DNA from: Afipia birgiae 34632
GTDB taxonomy: Bacteria; Pseudomonadota; Alphaproteobacteria; Rhizobiales; Xanthobacteraceae
DNA: 64,000 nt
NCBI RefSeq assembly: GCF_000308295.2
Contig: NZ_HG326653.1
Location: 303,873 to 367,872 of the forward strand
Direction: 5' to 3'
The notes beneath the pieces were generated by a model. That model was not told the origin of the DNA. It saw only the letters and a program-made list of their open reading frames with translations, and made no database searches. Both the position numbers and the translations under genes were made by a program. Positions 1 through 13,159 of this stretch are shown in pieces (within the stretch, counting starts at the first letter, position 1; every line of letters starts with the position of its first letter).

Positions 1-1526
1 TCGTGCTGGACGAAGCCGATGAGATGCTCGATCTCGGCTTTCGCGAAGATATGGAATTCATTCTCAAGACCACGCCGGACACACGCCGCACGCTGCTGTT
101 CTCAGCGACCTTGCCGCGCACAATTATCTCCATTACCAAGCAATATCAGAACGCCCCCTTTCGCATCGAAGTGGCCGGCAGCGACGGCGGCCATGCCGAT
201 ATTGAGTATCGCGCGATTCGTATCGCGCCGGGCGATGTCGAACATGCCGTCGTCAACGTGCTGCGGTTTTTCGAATCCCCCAGCGCCATCGTGTTCTGCA
301 ACACGCGCAACGCGGTGAACCATTTGCAGGCGGCGCTGCTTGAGCGCGGCTTCTCCGTGGTCGCACTGTCGGGCGAACTGACCCAGAACGAACGAACCAA
401 AGCATTACAGTCGCTGCGCGACGGACGCGCGCGGGTCTGCGTCGCCACTGACGTTGCGGCACGCGGCCTCGACCTGCCCAGTTTGGGCCTTGTCATTCAT
501 GCCGACCTGCCGAACGATCCGGAAGTGCTGCAGCACCGATCGGGCCGCACCGGACGCGCGGGCAAGAAGGGCATTAGCGTGATGCTCGTGATACCCGCAC
601 GCAAGCGGCGTGCGGAATTACTGCTGAATATGGCGGGCATCGATGCGGTGTGGGGGATCGCTCCAACGGTTGAGGAAATTCGCGCTCTCGACCAGCAGCG
701 CATGTTGCAGGACGCGCTGTTCGGCGAAGAAACGACGGAAGACGATCTCGTGCTGGCACGCGCACTGCTCGCCGAGCGATCCGCTGAGGACATCGCGGCG
801 GCACTGGCGCGGCTTTATCGCTCGCGCCTCCCCTCGCCTGAAGACATCCTCGATCCCGGCCAGGGTGGCCGGTCACGCGACGACCGAGGATTGCGCGAAG
901 ATCGCGGCGCGAGACGCGACAGCCGCGAGCCGCGCGGCGATGATCGGGCGCCACGCGCGAAATCGAAATCACGCGGCGAGATGCCCGAAGGCAGCGTCTG
1001 GTTTCGCGCCGCAATCGGCCGCAACAAGAACGCCGAGGCTCGCTGGCTGCTGCCGATGATCTGCCGCCGCGGCGGAATCGGAAAACAGGATATCGGCGCC
1101 ATTCGCATCTTCGACGCCAGCACCGAGTTCGAGATTTCCGCGAACGCGGTCGACGAGTTTACCGCCAAGATCAAGCGCCCCGACAAGGAAGACAATATCC
1201 GCATCGAGGCGCTGCCGAACGGACCGCAGGGCGATACCCCATCGTTCGACAAGCGCCCGCGAAAGCCTGCGCATAGGGATAAGGATTTCAGCCCCAAACC
1301 GCGCCGTGATGACAAACCGCGTTACGACGACAAACCGCGATTTGACGACAAGCCGAAACGCCACGACAAACCGCTGAGGGACGACGCTCGCCGCTTCGAG
1401 GGTGCGCCGGCGCGAGGCAAGGGCCCAAAGCCCGGGAAGAGCCAGGATCGCCAGAGCTGGCCGGACGTCGACAAGCCATCTTTCGGCAAGAAGCCGAAGA
1501 AAAAGAAACACCGCAAAGGCGCGTAA
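1..1526 (+). CDS. DEAD-box ATP-dependent RNA helicase, C-terminal part (cut by window edge)
   Basis: The reading frame is open at the window start, so the N-terminal Q motif and Walker A lie outside. What remains starts at the DEAD box (VLDEADEMLD), followed by motif III (SAT in LLFSATLPR), the helicase C-terminal domain with ARGLDLP (motif V) and HRSGRTGRAG (motif VI), and a DbpA-type RNA-binding domain at about residues 325-405 of the visible part (SVWFRAAIGRNKNAEARWLL onward). The tail is basic and repetitive, with tandem RYDDKP/RFDDKP units and a Lys-rich end, as in alphaproteobacterial helicases that bind structured RNA. Likely role: RNA remodelling in ribosome assembly or cold adaptation in the cytoplasm. 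It converges on the next gene with only 7 nt between stops. Confidence 0.95.
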   Translation, partial: VLDEADEMLDLGFREDMEFILKTTPDTRRTLLFSATLPRTIISITKQYQNAPFRIEVAGSDGGHADIEYRAIRIAPGDVEHAVVNVLRFFESPSAIVFCNTRNAVNHLQAALLERGFSVVALSGELTQNERTKALQSLRDGRARVCVATDVAARGLDLPSLGLVIHADLPNDPEVLQHRSGRTGRAGKKGISVMLVIPARKRRAELLLNMAGIDAVWGIAPTVEEIRALDQQRMLQDALFGEETTEDDLVLARALLAERSAEDIAAALARLYRSRLPSPEDILDPGQGGRSRDDRGLREDRGARRDSREPRGDDRAPRAKSKSRGEMPEGSVWFRAAIGRNKNAEARWLLPMICRRGGIGKQDIGAIRIFDASTEFEISANAVDEFTAKIKRPDKEDNIRIEALPNGPQGDTPSFDKRPRKPAHRDKDFSPKPRRDDKPRYDDKPRFDDKPKRHDKPLRDDARRFEGAPARGKGPKPGKSQDRQSWPDVDKPSFGKKPKKKKHRKGA

Positions 1527-1533
1527 GCTTCCG

Positions 1534-2853
1534 CTACGTCGGCTTGCGATAGTCCAGCGCACTGCGTCCTTGGGTAATCAGCCGGGCGCTGCGCTGGTCG
1601 CGCAGGTAATTCCATAGCCAACTGATCGCGACGCTGAGCCGGTTGCGCACACCAATCAGAAAATAGATGTGCGCGATCCCCCATATCCACCACGCAAGCG
1701 CCCCGCGCAGCTTGATCCGGCCAAAATCGATCACCGCCAGCCGCTTGCCGATCTGAGCAAGACTGCCGGCATGCTTGTAGTGAAACGGCGCGGAGGGCGT
1801 CTCGCCGCGCAGGCGGGCTTTGATAATGTTCGCCACGTAGCGCCCCTGCTGTTTCGCGGCGGGCGCGATGCCGGGTACGGGCTGACCGTCGGGTGCAGCG
1901 ATCGTCACCGTATCACCAACGGCAAATATCTCCGGATGACCGGGCACCGTCAGGTCGGGCTCGACAATCACTCGCCCGGCACGATCGAGCGGCACCCCGA
2001 GCCATTCCGCTGCGGGCGACGCACGTACGCCGGCAGCCCATATGATGGTGCTCGATTTCAGATTCTCGCCGCCATAAACTACGCCATCGGCACTGCATTC
2101 GGATACTGCGCGTCCCAGCACGACCTCGACTCCGATGCGCTCCAGCGAGCGGTGCGCGTAGTCCGACAGATCCTCGGCGAAGCCCGCAAGCACGCGCGGC
2201 CCGGCCTCAATGAGAACAACGCGCGCAGCGCGCGTATCGATGTTACGGAAGTCCGGCGGCAGCGTCACGCGGGCCAGATCCGCGATGGTGCCGGCGAGTT
2301 CAACGCCTGTGGGGCCGCCTCCGACAATTACGAACGTCAGCAGCGCGGCACGCCGCTGTGAATCACTCTCACGCTCCGCGCGCTCGAACGCCAGTAAAAG
2401 ACGCCGACGGATCGTCGTCGCATCTTCGAGCGTCTTCAGGCCGGGCGCGAACGGCTCCCATTCATCGCGGCCGAAATAGGCATGCCGGACCCCGGTCGCG
2501 AGCACCAGCGTGTCGTAACCCAGCGCATCACCATCCTCCAGCAACACACGCCGCGCGGCGACATCGACGCCTGTGACCGATGCGAGCAGTGTGGTCACCT
2601 CACGCCGCCCGCTCAGTAGGTGCCGTATCGGCCACGCGATTTCCGAGGTTGCGAGCGAAGCAGTCGCCACTTGATAAAGCAGAGGCTGAAACAGATGGTG
2701 ATTGCGCCGGTCGATCAGCGTGATGCTGACCGGAGTACCCGCGAGGCGGTAGACGGTTTCCAGTCCGCCAAATCCGGCGCCGACCACGACGACACGATGG
2801 CAGTCCGGCGCCGTAACGTTGTCTCTTCCGCTCGGAACATCCCGTTCCATCAT
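1534..2853 (-). CDS. ndh: Type II NADH dehydrogenase (NAD(P)/FAD-dependent oxidoreductase)
   Basis: Non-proton-pumping NADH:quinone oxidoreductase of the membrane face, 439 residues, normal for NDH-2. An N-terminal FAD Rossmann motif (VVVVGAGFGGLETVYRL, about residues 22-38) and a second NADH-binding motif (FVIVGGGPTGVELAGTIADL, about 175-194) are visible, as is the FAVGD FAD-contact motif near residue 310. The C-terminal 70 residues contain an amphipathic/hydrophobic stretch (WWIWGIAHIYFLIGVRNR), typical of the membrane anchor. The start is given at the first Met. It is transcribed alone, convergent with the helicase gene. FAD and NAD binding is secure; substrate is inferred from overall similarity. 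Confidence 0.9.
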   Translation of the reverse strand: MMERDVPSGRDNVTAPDCHRVVVVGAGFGGLETVYRLAGTPVSITLIDRRNHHLFQPLLYQVATASLATSEIAWPIRHLLSGRREVTTLLASVTGVDVAARRVLLEDGDALGYDTLVLATGVRHAYFGRDEWEPFAPGLKTLEDATTIRRRLLLAFERAERESDSQRRAALLTFVIVGGGPTGVELAGTIADLARVTLPPDFRNIDTRAARVVLIEAGPRVLAGFAEDLSDYAHRSLERIGVEVVLGRAVSECSADGVVYGGENLKSSTIIWAAGVRASPAAEWLGVPLDRAGRVIVEPDLTVPGHPEIFAVGDTVTIAAPDGQPVPGIAPAAKQQGRYVANIIKARLRGETPSAPFHYKHAGSLAQIGKRLAVIDFGRIKLRGALAWWIWGIAHIYFLIGVRNRLSVAISWLWNYLRDQRSARLITQGRSALDYRKPT

Positions 2854-3038
2854 GTCTCTCCAGAGAAAGGTTCATCAGTTGGCGGGAAATTTCCGGGCAA
2901 AGCAAGCCGGCTGTTAGGGGTCACGCGGCATGATCCAACGGATTCACGCGAGAATTTCACCCAACAAGATAACGCTCCGGCCGACGCCCAGCTAGTTTGC
3001 ATTGAGCAAAGGAATGCCGCCGCAACCGGAGGAAAGCA

Positions 3039-3482
3039 TTATCTGGTGATCGCTGCGTAAAGTTCGGATTCAGTCCTCGCACGTCGCAATTGGACCAGAC
3101 ATTCTGGAGTTCTCAGCTTCCGGGCAACCAATGCCAGCGCGCCGAGTTGATCTCTCCCAGCCGTGGCGGGTAGCAGAACCGAAAAAAACAGATCGACGGG
3201 CTCTCCGTCAATCGCAGCAAAATCGATCGGCTGCTTCAGTCTTGTCATGATGCCGTATGGCTCTCTCACCATCGGCAACCTAGCGTGCGGAACGGCCACC
3301 CCGCGTCCCATGCCGGTGGATCCGAATTCCTCGCGTTTCAGAAGTTCTGAGGAGACATAGTCCGCCTCCAGGCCGAGGTTCAAAGCCGCCCTCCGCGCCA
3401 GATCTCGCAGAAGCAGTTCCTTTTGCGCAATTCGCATGTCGATGACAACATCGGCCGGCGAGAGAAAGTCAGATATCTTCAT
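3039..3482 (-). CDS. ptsN: PTS EIIA(Ntr)-type regulatory protein (PtsN-like), linked to kdp
   Basis: A 147-residue PTS EIIA type-2 domain with the phosphorylatable His in GVAVPHARLP (about His66), the usual size for EIIA-Ntr. Such proteins do not move sugar; they signal through their phosphorylation state. In E. coli unphosphorylated PtsN binds KdpD and stimulates kdp expression (established knowledge). Here the gene follows kdpE by 55 nt on the same strand, which suggests a kdp-dedicated copy; that is inference. Most relatives carry their housekeeping ptsN next to rpoN/hpf, which are not here, so this may be a second paralogue. Confidence 0.85.
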   Translation of the reverse strand: MKISDFLSPADVVIDMRIAQKELLLRDLARRAALNLGLEADYVSSELLKREEFGSTGMGRGVAVPHARLPMVREPYGIMTRLKQPIDFAAIDGEPVDLFFSVLLPATAGRDQLGALALVARKLRTPECLVQLRRARTESELYAAITR

Positions 3483-3537
3483 AGGAACTCCAGGCGGTAC
3501 AGTCGAAAAGGGCTCGGCTTAGGGACAGCTCCCTATG

Positions 3538-4223
3538 CTAATCCGGGGCGCGCAGCCGATACCCGATGCCCGTCTCCGTTAGAACGTATTGGGGCCGCTC
3601 CGCATCGCCTTCGATCTTTTGCCGGAGCTGACGGACATAGACGCGGAGGTATTGCGCGTCCGTCAGGTCGTCCCAGAGTTCATGCAAAAGAAACTTATGG
3701 GTCAGAACCTTGCCTGCATGCTGAACCAGAACGCGTAGCAGATCATACTCTTTTGGCGACAGCTTCACGTCTCGCTCGCCGACCTTGACCAGACGCCGGA
3801 CGAGATCGACCGAGAGATCGCCGGCGCGGAATATCGGACGCTCGCCATGAACTTGTAACTGATGGCGCAGCGCAGCCCTGATGCGGGCGAGCAGTTCATC
3901 CATGCCGAAAGGCTTGGTCACATAATCGTCAGCACCGAGATCAAGCGCCTGAACCTTGCCAGCTTCATCACCCCTGCTGGATAACACGACGATTGGAACG
4001 CTGTCGTTCCGCGCGCGGATCACGCGCAGAAGTTCGTGACCTTGTATATCAGGAAGGCCGAGATCGAGAATGACCAGATCCGGATTGTCGTTCATGAGTT
4101 CGAGCGCCGTCTTGCCGTTCGGCGCATCGAGAATCTCATAGCCCTGTGTGCTCAGGCCCATCCGCAGCAGCTTGCGGATCGGCGGCTCATCATCGATGAC
4201 GAGAATCTTGAGCGGAGCGGCGC

Positions 4224-4227
<4 letters not shown>
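3538..4227 (-). CDS. kdpE: KdpE response regulator (OmpR family)
   Basis: Cytoplasmic two-component regulator of kdp transcription, 229 residues. The receiver domain has the acidic pair IDDE near residues 11-14, the phospho-acceptor Asp55 in LVILDLGLPD and the Lys of VTKPFG. The C-terminal half is an OmpR-type winged helix (LSPKEYDLLRVLVQHAGKVL, then a DAQYLRVYVRQLRQKIE recognition-helix region). The start ATG overlaps the kdpD stop in an ATGA, giving translational coupling with its kinase. Size and architecture match KdpE throughout. Confidence 0.95.
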
Positions 4228-6941
<2,714 letters not shown>

Positions 6942-6976
6942 CAGGCATTCAGGTCCTCACGGATAATCTCCGGATG

Positions 6977-7579
6977 CTACTTCGTCGCGCGATCCAGCGC
7001 CAGATTGAGCGCCAGCACATTCACGCGCGGCTCGCCGAGCAGCCCCGCAAGCCGGCTTTCCACGCTCTCGTTAACCAGTTTGCGGACCGCATCTTCCGGC
7101 AGCTTGCGCGCGGTCGCGACCCGAGGGACCTGAAACAGTGCAGCTTCCGGCGAAATGTGGGGATCGAGGCCGCTGCCCGTGGTCATGACCAGATCGGTCG
7201 GGACCGGCATCGACGGGTTCTCAGCCTTCAGCCTGGCGACGTCCTCGCTCATGCGGTCGCTGAGCGCCTTGCTGGTCGGACCAAGATTCGAGCCTGAAGA
7301 ATTCGCCGCATTGTACGGTGCAGGAATGGTCTTGGTCGAATCCGCAGGGTCCACCGTTGTGGTTACGGACGGACGGCCATGGAAGTACCTGTCTTCCTTG
7401 AACTCCTGACCGATCAGCGCCGAACCGATCGTCTTTCCGTCCTTCTCGATCAGACTGCCCTGCGCCTGATACGGAAAGATCGTGCCGGCAATGCCGGTGA
7501 TGGCGAGCGGATAGGCCAGACCGGTGATGACCGTGAGACCGACGAGAATGAAGAACGCGGGCCGGATTTCTTTCAACAT
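6977..7579 (-). CDS. kdpC: KdpC, K+-transporting ATPase subunit C
   Basis: Accessory subunit of the KdpFABC K+ pump, 200 residues. One N-terminal membrane helix (about residues 8-32) is followed by a periplasmic domain with the family signatures SALIGQEF and YFHGRPS and the DPHISPEAA segment. It is thought to help high-affinity K+ or nucleotide capture by the complex. The start lies 11 nt after the kdpB stop. Confidence 0.95.
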   Translation of the reverse strand: MLKEIRPAFFILVGLTVITGLAYPLAITGIAGTIFPYQAQGSLIEKDGKTIGSALIGQEFKEDRYFHGRPSVTTTVDPADSTKTIPAPYNAANSSGSNLGPTSKALSDRMSEDVARLKAENPSMPVPTDLVMTTGSGLDPHISPEAALFQVPRVATARKLPEDAVRKLVNESVESRLAGLLGEPRVNVLALNLALDRATK

Positions 7580-7590
7580 TGTGCTTCTCC

Positions 7591-9720
7591 TCAGGCAAGA
7601 TGCAAGGCGGTCACGATCAGATCGATCGCCTTAATGCCGATAAACGGGATGATAATGCCGCCGACGCCATAGATCAGCAGGTTGCGGCTCAGCAGCGCGC
7701 CAGCCCCCATCGGTTTGTAGGCAACGCCCTTCAGCGCCAGCGGTATCAGCGCGATGATAATGATCGCGTTGAAGATGATCGCCGACAGGATCGCGCTTTG
7801 CGGGCTCGACAGATTCATGATGTTGAGTGCCTGCAGTTGCGGATAGAATGCGAGGAAGATCGCCGGGATGATGGCAAAATATTTCGCCACGTCGTTGGCA
7901 ATCGAGAACGTGGTCAGTGCGCCGCGCGTCATCAGCAGCTGCTTGCCGATTTCGACGACCTCGATCAGCTTGGTCGGGTTTGAATCGAGGTCGACCATGT
8001 TGCCGGCTTCGCGTGCCGCCTGCGTACCAGTGTTCATCGCCACACCGACGTCAGCCTGCGCCAGAGCCGGCGCGTCATTGGTGCCGTCGCCGCACATGGC
8101 CACGAGCTTGCCCTTGGCCTGCTCATCGCGAATGAGCTTCAGCTTATCCTCTGGCGTCGCCTGCGCAAGGAAATCATCGACGCCCGCTTCGGCGGCGATC
8201 GCCGCCGCAGTCATCGGATTGTCGCCGGTGATCATCACGGTCCGGATGCCCATGCGGCGCAGTTCGGCAAACCGCTCGCGGATGCCACCCTTGACGATAT
8301 CTTTAAGGTGAATCACGCCAAGCAGTCTGCCGTCACGCGCCACAGCCAACGGAGTTCCGCCCGCTTTCGCGATCTCATCGGCAATCGTCTGGATTTCCCG
8401 TACGGTGTCGGCATCGGTTGCAGGCGAAAGCGCACGAACCGCACCGCCCGAGGCGACTGCCGCACGCGGGCCGCCGTTGACATAGTTCAGGATCGCATCG
8501 ACCGCGCCCTTGCGAACCGACGACCCGCCAGCATCGACACCGCTCATGCGGGTCTGCGCCGTGAACGGAACGAAGGTAGCTCCAAGCTCGCCCATATCGC
8601 GGCCACGGATGCCATACTTCTCCTTGGCAAGAACAACGATGGAACGACCTTCCGGCGTCTCGTCGGCAAGCGACGCCAACTGTGCAGCGTCCGCAAGCTC
8701 CTGCTCGGTAACTCCATGCACGGGACGGAATGCCGTCGCCTGGCGATTGCCGAGCGTGATGGTTCCGGTCTTGTCCAGGAGCAGTGTATCAACGTCGCCC
8801 GCGGCCTCAACCGCACGGCCGGACATGGCCAGCACATTGAACCGCACCAGGCGATCCATGCCGGCAATGCCAATGGCGGACAGAAGCGCACCGATCGTGG
8901 TCGGGATCAGGGTGACGAACAAAGCCACCAGCACAACGATCGACACCGATCCGCCGGCATAAGCCGCATAGCTCGGAATCGTGACCGTCGCGAACACAAA
9001 AATGATAGTCAGACCGGCGAGCAGAATGTTAAGCGCAATCTCGTTCGGCGTCTTCTGGCGCTCGGCGCCTTCGACCAGCCTGATCATGCGATCGATGAAG
9101 GTCGAACCTTGCGCCGCTGTGATGCGGACGCGGATCCAGTCCGACAGCACTTGGGTACCGCCTGTCACGGCAGAACGATCGCCACCCGACTCGCGGATCA
9201 CCGGGGCTGACTCGCCCGTGATCGCCGCCTCGTTGACCGAGGCGACGCCTTCGATCACTTCGCCGTCGGAGGGGATGTCGTCGCCTGCTTCCACCAGCAC
9301 GATGTCGCCAACCTTCAGGCTGGTGCCGGGCACCAAGCGGTAGGTTCTGTCCGATCCCGAACCCATCAACAGCTTGGCCTGGCTTTCCGTCCGGGTCTTC
9401 TTGAGAGATTCGGCCTGGGCCTTACCGCGGCCTTCAGCGATCGCTTCCGCGAAATTGGCGAACAGCACCGTGAACCAGAGCCACAGGATGATCTGGAAAG
9501 TAAAGCCGAGATCCTCGCCGCCGGTGAACAGCGCGCGCAGGAAGATGATCGTCGTCAACGCAGCGACGACTTCCACCACGAACATCACCGGATTTCTGAT
9601 CATCGACCGGGGATCGAGCTTGACAAAAGCAGACCCGATCGCGGGGAAGACGATTTTCGGATCGAGCATCGCCGATCCCGTCGTCCGCTTTTGCAGTTTT
9701 AACGTTTCCATGATTGTCAC
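7591..9720 (-). CDS. kdpB: KdpB, P-type ATPase subunit of the K+ pump
   Basis: Catalytic P-type ATPase subunit, 709 residues. Visible motifs: TGES actuator loop (about 168-171, Ser171 being the equivalent of the inhibitory phospho-Ser162 of E. coli), phosphorylated Asp316 in [24 protein letters not shown], and the hinge [18 protein letters not shown]. The Ser in TGES suggests that the off-switch by serine phosphorylation is possible here too (inference). A second in-frame ATG four codons in (METLKLQ) is an alternative start. It lies 15 nt downstream of kdpA. Confidence 0.97.
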   Translation of the reverse strand: MTIMETLKLQKRTTGSAMLDPKIVFPAIGSAFVKLDPRSMIRNPVMFVVEVVAALTTIIFLRALFTGGEDLGFTFQIILWLWFTVLFANFAEAIAEGRGKAQAESLKKTRTESQAKLLMGSGSDRTYRLVPGTSLKVGDIVLVEAGDDIPSDGEVIEGVASVNEAAITGESAPVIRESGGDRSAVTGGTQVLSDWIRVRITAAQGSTFIDRMIRLVEGAERQKTPNEIALNILLAGLTIIFVFATVTIPSYAAYAGGSVSIVVLVALFVTLIPTTIGALLSAIGIAGMDRLVRFNVLAMSGRAVEAAGDVDTLLLDKTGTITLGNRQATAFRPVHGVTEQELADAAQLASLADETPEGRSIVVLAKEKYGIRGRDMGELGATFVPFTAQTRMSGVDAGGSSVRKGAVDAILNYVNGGPRAAVASGGAVRALSPATDADTVREIQTIADEIAKAGGTPLAVARDGRLLGVIHLKDIVKGGIRERFAELRRMGIRTVMITGDNPMTAAAIAAEAGVDDFLAQATPEDKLKLIRDEQAKGKLVAMCGDGTNDAPALAQADVGVAMNTGTQAAREAGNMVDLDSNPTKLIEVVEIGKQLLMTRGALTTFSIANDVAKYFAIIPAIFLAFYPQLQALNIMNLSSPQSAILSAIIFNAIIIIALIPLALKGVAYKPMGAGALLSRNLLIYGVGGIIIPFIGIKAIDLIVTALHLA

Positions 9721-9735
9721 TCCAAAAGGGATCGA

Positions 9736-11439
9736 TCAGAACAGGGTGTTCGCAGTCATCGCGAGATGCTCGACGACTGGTCCGAGCGCGAGCGCCGGGA
9801 AGAACGTGAGACCGCCGACGATGAGGATCACACCCACAACGAGGCCGACGAACAGACCGCCCGTCGTCGGGAGCGACCCGGCTGACGGCGGGATCGACTT
9901 CTTCTGTGCGAGCGCTCCGGCAAGGGCCATGGCGGGCACAATCATGAAGAAGCGGCCGACCAGCATCGAACACGCCAACGTTAGGTTGTAGAACAGCGTG
10001 TTACCGGTGAGGCCGCCAAACGCCGAACCGTTGTTGCCGGTCGCGGACGTGTAGGCGTAGAGCACCTCGGTAAAGCCGTGCGGTCCCGCGTTGGCTATCG
10101 AAGCGACAGCCGACGGCAGAACGACAGCGACAGAGGTCCAGCCCAGATACATCAGCGGCAGGATCAGGATGGCGAGCATCGCCATCTTGACCTCCCGTGC
10201 CTCGATCTTCTTGCCGACATACTCTGGCGTGCGGCCGACCATCAGACCGGCCACGAAGATCGCCAGCACGACGAACAGCAGCATGCCGTACAGGCCCGCA
10301 CCGACGCCGCCGATGATCAGTTCGCCGAGTTGCATGTTGATCAACGGGATCATGCCGCCGAGCGCGGTGAACGAATCATGCATGGCATTGACCGCGCCGC
10401 AGGAGGCAGCGGTGGTCACGACGGCGAACAGCGCCGATGCAACGATGCCGAAACGCACTTCCTTGCCTTCCATGTTGCCGCCGGTCAGACCGAGCGTATG
10501 CATGATCGAGGTGCCCGAGGCTTCTGCCCAATAGGTGACCATGACGCCGGCGACGAAGAGCACTCCCATCACGGCAAGAATGGCCCAGCCCTGGCGCTGG
10601 TTGCCGACCATGCGTCCGAACACATTGGTGAGCGCCGCACCGATCACGAAAATCGAGAGCATCTGCACGAAGTTCGACAGCGCGGTCGGATTCTCGAACG
10701 GATGCGCGGCATTGACGTTGAAGAAGCCGCCGCCGTTGGTGCCCAGCATCTTGATCGCAACTTGCGATGCGACCGGACCAACCGCGATGGTTTGTTTGGC
10801 GCCCTCAAGCGTGGTCGCATCGACATAGGCGCCGAGAGTCTGCGGCATACCCTGCGATACAAGAAACAGGGAATAGATGACGCAGATCGGCAGCAGCACG
10901 TACAGGGTGGTGCGGGTGACATCGACCCAGAAATTTCCAACGGTGCGCGCGGACGAGCGGGCGAAGCCGCGGATCAGCGCCACCGCGATCGCGATTCCCG
11001 TCGCACCCGACAGGAAGTTCTGGTGGGTCAGACCAAGCATCTGGGTCAAATACGACAACGTGCTTTCGCCGCCGTAGTTCTGCCAGTTGGTGTTGGTGAT
11101 GAAGCTGACGGCTGTATTGAACGACAGATCCGGCGCAACGGCAGACTGCTCCATCGCATTGAAGGGCAGAACGGCCTGAAAGCGCATCAACGCGTAGAGA
11201 ATCACCAAGCCGCCGAAGTGAAAGAGCAGCATCGCGACCGTGTAGGTCAGCCAATGCTGCTCGCGCTTTTCGTCGACGCCGCCGATCCGGTAGAGCCCCG
11301 CCTCGACCGGACGCAGGATTGGCGAAAGAAACGTGCGCTCGCCATTGAAGACGCGCGTCATGTAGCCGCCGAGCGGCTTAACCAGCGCGACGATGATCGC
11401 GCAGAACAGCAGAATTTGAATCCAGCCAATGACTGTCAT
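9736..11439 (-). CDS. kdpA: KdpA, K+-translocating subunit
   Basis: Channel-like K+ subunit, 567 residues with about ten membrane helices. The four selectivity-filter loops are visible: [38 protein letters not shown], the [17 protein letters not shown] loop and [17 protein letters not shown]. It forms the complex with KdpF, KdpB and KdpC in the inner membrane. It starts 67 nt after the kdpF stop. Confidence 0.97.
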   Translation of the reverse strand: MTVIGWIQILLFCAIIVALVKPLGGYMTRVFNGERTFLSPILRPVEAGLYRIGGVDEKREQHWLTYTVAMLLFHFGGLVILYALMRFQAVLPFNAMEQSAVAPDLSFNTAVSFITNTNWQNYGGESTLSYLTQMLGLTHQNFLSGATGIAIAVALIRGFARSSARTVGNFWVDVTRTTLYVLLPICVIYSLFLVSQGMPQTLGAYVDATTLEGAKQTIAVGPVASQVAIKMLGTNGGGFFNVNAAHPFENPTALSNFVQMLSIFVIGAALTNVFGRMVGNQRQGWAILAVMGVLFVAGVMVTYWAEASGTSIMHTLGLTGGNMEGKEVRFGIVASALFAVVTTAASCGAVNAMHDSFTALGGMIPLINMQLGELIIGGVGAGLYGMLLFVVLAIFVAGLMVGRTPEYVGKKIEAREVKMAMLAILILPLMYLGWTSVAVVLPSAVASIANAGPHGFTEVLYAYTSATGNNGSAFGGLTGNTLFYNLTLACSMLVGRFFMIVPAMALAGALAQKKSIPPSAGSLPTTGGLFVGLVVGVILIVGGLTFFPALALGPVVEHLAMTANTLF

Positions 11440-11506
11440 GGTCGTGTGCTTTCGTGATTTGCGCCTGATCCCTCGGAGATCTGCGCACGCTTTAAAATGC
11501 CGGCGT

Positions 11507-11596
11507 CTAGAACCGTTCAGGCTGCAGCAGCGCGTAGGTCAGGTAAAATAGCAGCCCTGCGGAGACGATGCCGGCGAGTGCGTAATCGAAAATCAT
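11507..11596 (-). CDS. kdpF: KdpF, 29-residue K+ pump subunit
   Basis: A 29-residue single-helix membrane peptide beginning [14 protein letters not shown] and ending in the typical LLQPERF. The PERF ending and its place directly before kdpA identify KdpF, which stabilises the KdpABC complex in the membrane. A GGGAG ribosome-binding site sits about 9 nt before the ATG. It is too short for most gene finders. Confidence 0.92.
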   Translation of the reverse strand: MIFDYALAGIVSAGLLFYLTYALLQPERF

Positions 11597-11608
11597 GGCC
11601 GTTCTCCC

Positions 11609-11692
11609 TCAGAGCCTGTCGCAAGCGTAGGCATAACCCACCGCCAAAACGAAGAAGCCAAATCCGAGGGCCAGCATGATGACGTCCAGCAT
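11609..11692 (-). CDS. 27-residue membrane peptide upstream of kdpF
   Basis: A tiny reading frame starting MLDVIMLALGFGFFVLAVGY and ending YACDRL: one hydrophobic helix and a short charged C-terminus. An AAGGAG ribosome-binding site is placed 8 nt before the ATG, and the stop is only 12 nt before the kdpF start, so it looks like the first gene of the kdp operon. From memory, similar short frames ending in E/DRL occur before kdpF in other bacteria, with no assigned role. A part in the Kdp complex is inference from position and size. Confidence 0.7.
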   Translation of the reverse strand: MLDVIMLALGFGFFVLAVGYAYACDRL

Positions 11693-12199
11693 GGAATGCT
11701 CCTTGCAACACGGTCTCGGCACGCTGCTATTGCGTACCAATGTTTTCTGCGCCGCCTGATTCATTTCGATGGCGCGAAGAACCGCTGTGGTTTCTGCAAG
11801 GATGGAATGGCATCTGCCACATAGGTTTTCGAGGCAGGAGCAAACGCAACGTTATAGGAATCTCATAAAGATCGAGTGCGGGATGTCGCGACAGCTCCCG
11901 TTTAATCCCCGCCAAGTCATTGCCAACAAAGGATCTTCACTCACGCCCATCGCCGTCCTTTGGTGGCGGGCAAATAGCCCGTATCGGCGTACACGGTCAC
12001 GCGCCGATGGCCCACCGTGCAGTGATTGTGGTTATCCGAATCACAAAGTCAGATTTTCAGCGCTTGCTTACGAGGTGCTCGCAGATACTTATGAGATCAC
12101 TATACTTTCGGCGCTGCTCCCCTCTCGAATTCAAATGGCGCTTTGCCCACCTTGCACACGTGATCGCTCATGCGCGGTCACGTGTAAAAGGAGCAAGCC
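11693..12199. other. Intergenic region between kdp operon and 12200 gene
   Basis: About 500 bases without a convincing gene. It must hold the kdp promoter and KdpE site (toward the left) and the promoter of the gene at 12200 (toward the right). No operator repeat could be assigned by eye. Short reading frames here have no ribosome-binding site or recognisable product. Confidence 0.5.
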
Positions 12200-12667
12200 A
12201 TGTTATTTCGTTCTGACAACGCCGAACGGCTGGCTCGGATCGCGGATAGCCTGGTTGTCGCCGACACTGCGACAGTCGGCTTGATTTCCGCGATAGCCGT
12301 TGCGGCCTGTGATCGTCGCGATGGTGCGGGACAGATCTCCACTCAGATCCGCAAGCTGACGGAAGCCGGTGCATGGACCGATGCATCCCTCGCGTTGATC
12401 GCCAACAAATTGCCTAGATGGAAGCTTCGCCATCTCGCCTACGACGAAGGGGAATGGCACTGCACCCTTTCTCCTCAGCGCGACCTGCCGGATTGGCTCG
12501 ACGAGCCGGTCGAGACCACCCACTCGAACTTGCCGCTGGCATTGCTCAAGGCATTCGTCGAGGTGAAGCGGCGCGACGGCGAAACCGCGGAAGATACACG
12601 CTCGCCCACCGCACCACGTATCCGTCCCGAATACCGCGACCTGCTCTGCTGCGACAACTTCGCGTAA
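12200..12667 (+). CDS. Hypothetical cytoplasmic protein, 155 residues
   Basis: A good AAAAGGAG ribosome-binding site stands 8 nt before the ATG. The product starts MLFRSDNAERLARIADSL and has no signal peptide or membrane helix. The N-terminal half is Ala-rich and helical; the middle has a WKLRHLAYDEGEWHCTLS segment, and the C-terminus is polar (RPEYRDLLCCDNFA). No family recognised. It is divergent from kdp, so a link to K+ stress is possible but unproven. Confidence 0.75.
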   Translation: MLFRSDNAERLARIADSLVVADTATVGLISAIAVAACDRRDGAGQISTQIRKLTEAGAWTDASLALIANKLPRWKLRHLAYDEGEWHCTLSPQRDLPDWLDEPVETTHSNLPLALLKAFVEVKRRDGETAEDTRSPTAPRIRPEYRDLLCCDNFA

Positions 12668-12776
12668 GCCTTTCCGAATCGCGCAGGCCCACGAGATGGA
12701 TCGAGTCGGGGAAACGAGACGAAACAGCGTCGGCTGTCAGGGCAACTTGGGGAGACTCAAACGCCGCAGGTCCGCC

Positions 12777-13046
12777 TCATTGGAGAGATTTCGGGCCACC
12801 GTGATAGCGGGGAATATTTCTACCCTCGTTAGCCATCGGCACGCCCCGGAAACGTGACGTCATTCTGCTGGATGCGAATGCACTCAGCGGTTCGCGCTGT
12901 GCGGTGCCGGTTCCACCACGTACGGCTGGCCTCGCTTCATTTGGCCAATAGCTCTTGTCCGTGATCGTCGAGCCCCCGTGGGCCGTTGCGGCTATTGCCA
13001 CCAACGGCAATGAGAGCGCGATTTTAAGAAGGTGTTTCGTTAACAT
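12777..13046 (-). CDS. Small exported hypothetical protein, 89 residues
   Basis: Starts MLTKHLLKIALSLPLVAIAA with a clear signal peptide and a probable cleavage after TAHGG. The mature part carries an ITDKSYWPNEARP segment and is basic and Gly/Arg-rich, with no Cys. It follows the nrsF-like gene on the same strand with a gap of about 110 nt, so it may belong to that sigma-factor region. Function unknown. Confidence 0.65.
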   Translation of the reverse strand: MLTKHLLKIALSLPLVAIAATAHGGSTITDKSYWPNEARPAVRGGTGTAQREPLSAFASSRMTSRFRGVPMANEGRNIPRYHGGPKSLQ

Positions 13047-13159
13047 TGTCAGGCTCCATTCTTAGAAGGGCGTGATGTGCGCCTCTAAGAATGAGTTCGG
13101 AGCCAATCGTCTGCCGGTTACAGGCTCACGTTGACGTGAAGCTTCCTGCCAGCGGTCCT

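Noticed and set aside
3520-3535. Short hairpin TAGGGA/TCCCTA between ptsN and kdpE
   Set aside because: Only six base pairs and no T-run, not enough to call a terminator.
10078-11457. Long open frame (459 codons) on the plus strand opposite kdpA
   Set aside because: Composition rich in His, Asp, Arg and Gln is that of an antisense shadow of a high-GC membrane-protein gene; kdpA is certain.
11712-12199. Sigma-54-like promoter (GG...GC spacing) before kdp
   Set aside because: A TGGCA and a TTGCA are present but the spacing does not fit the -24/-12 rule.
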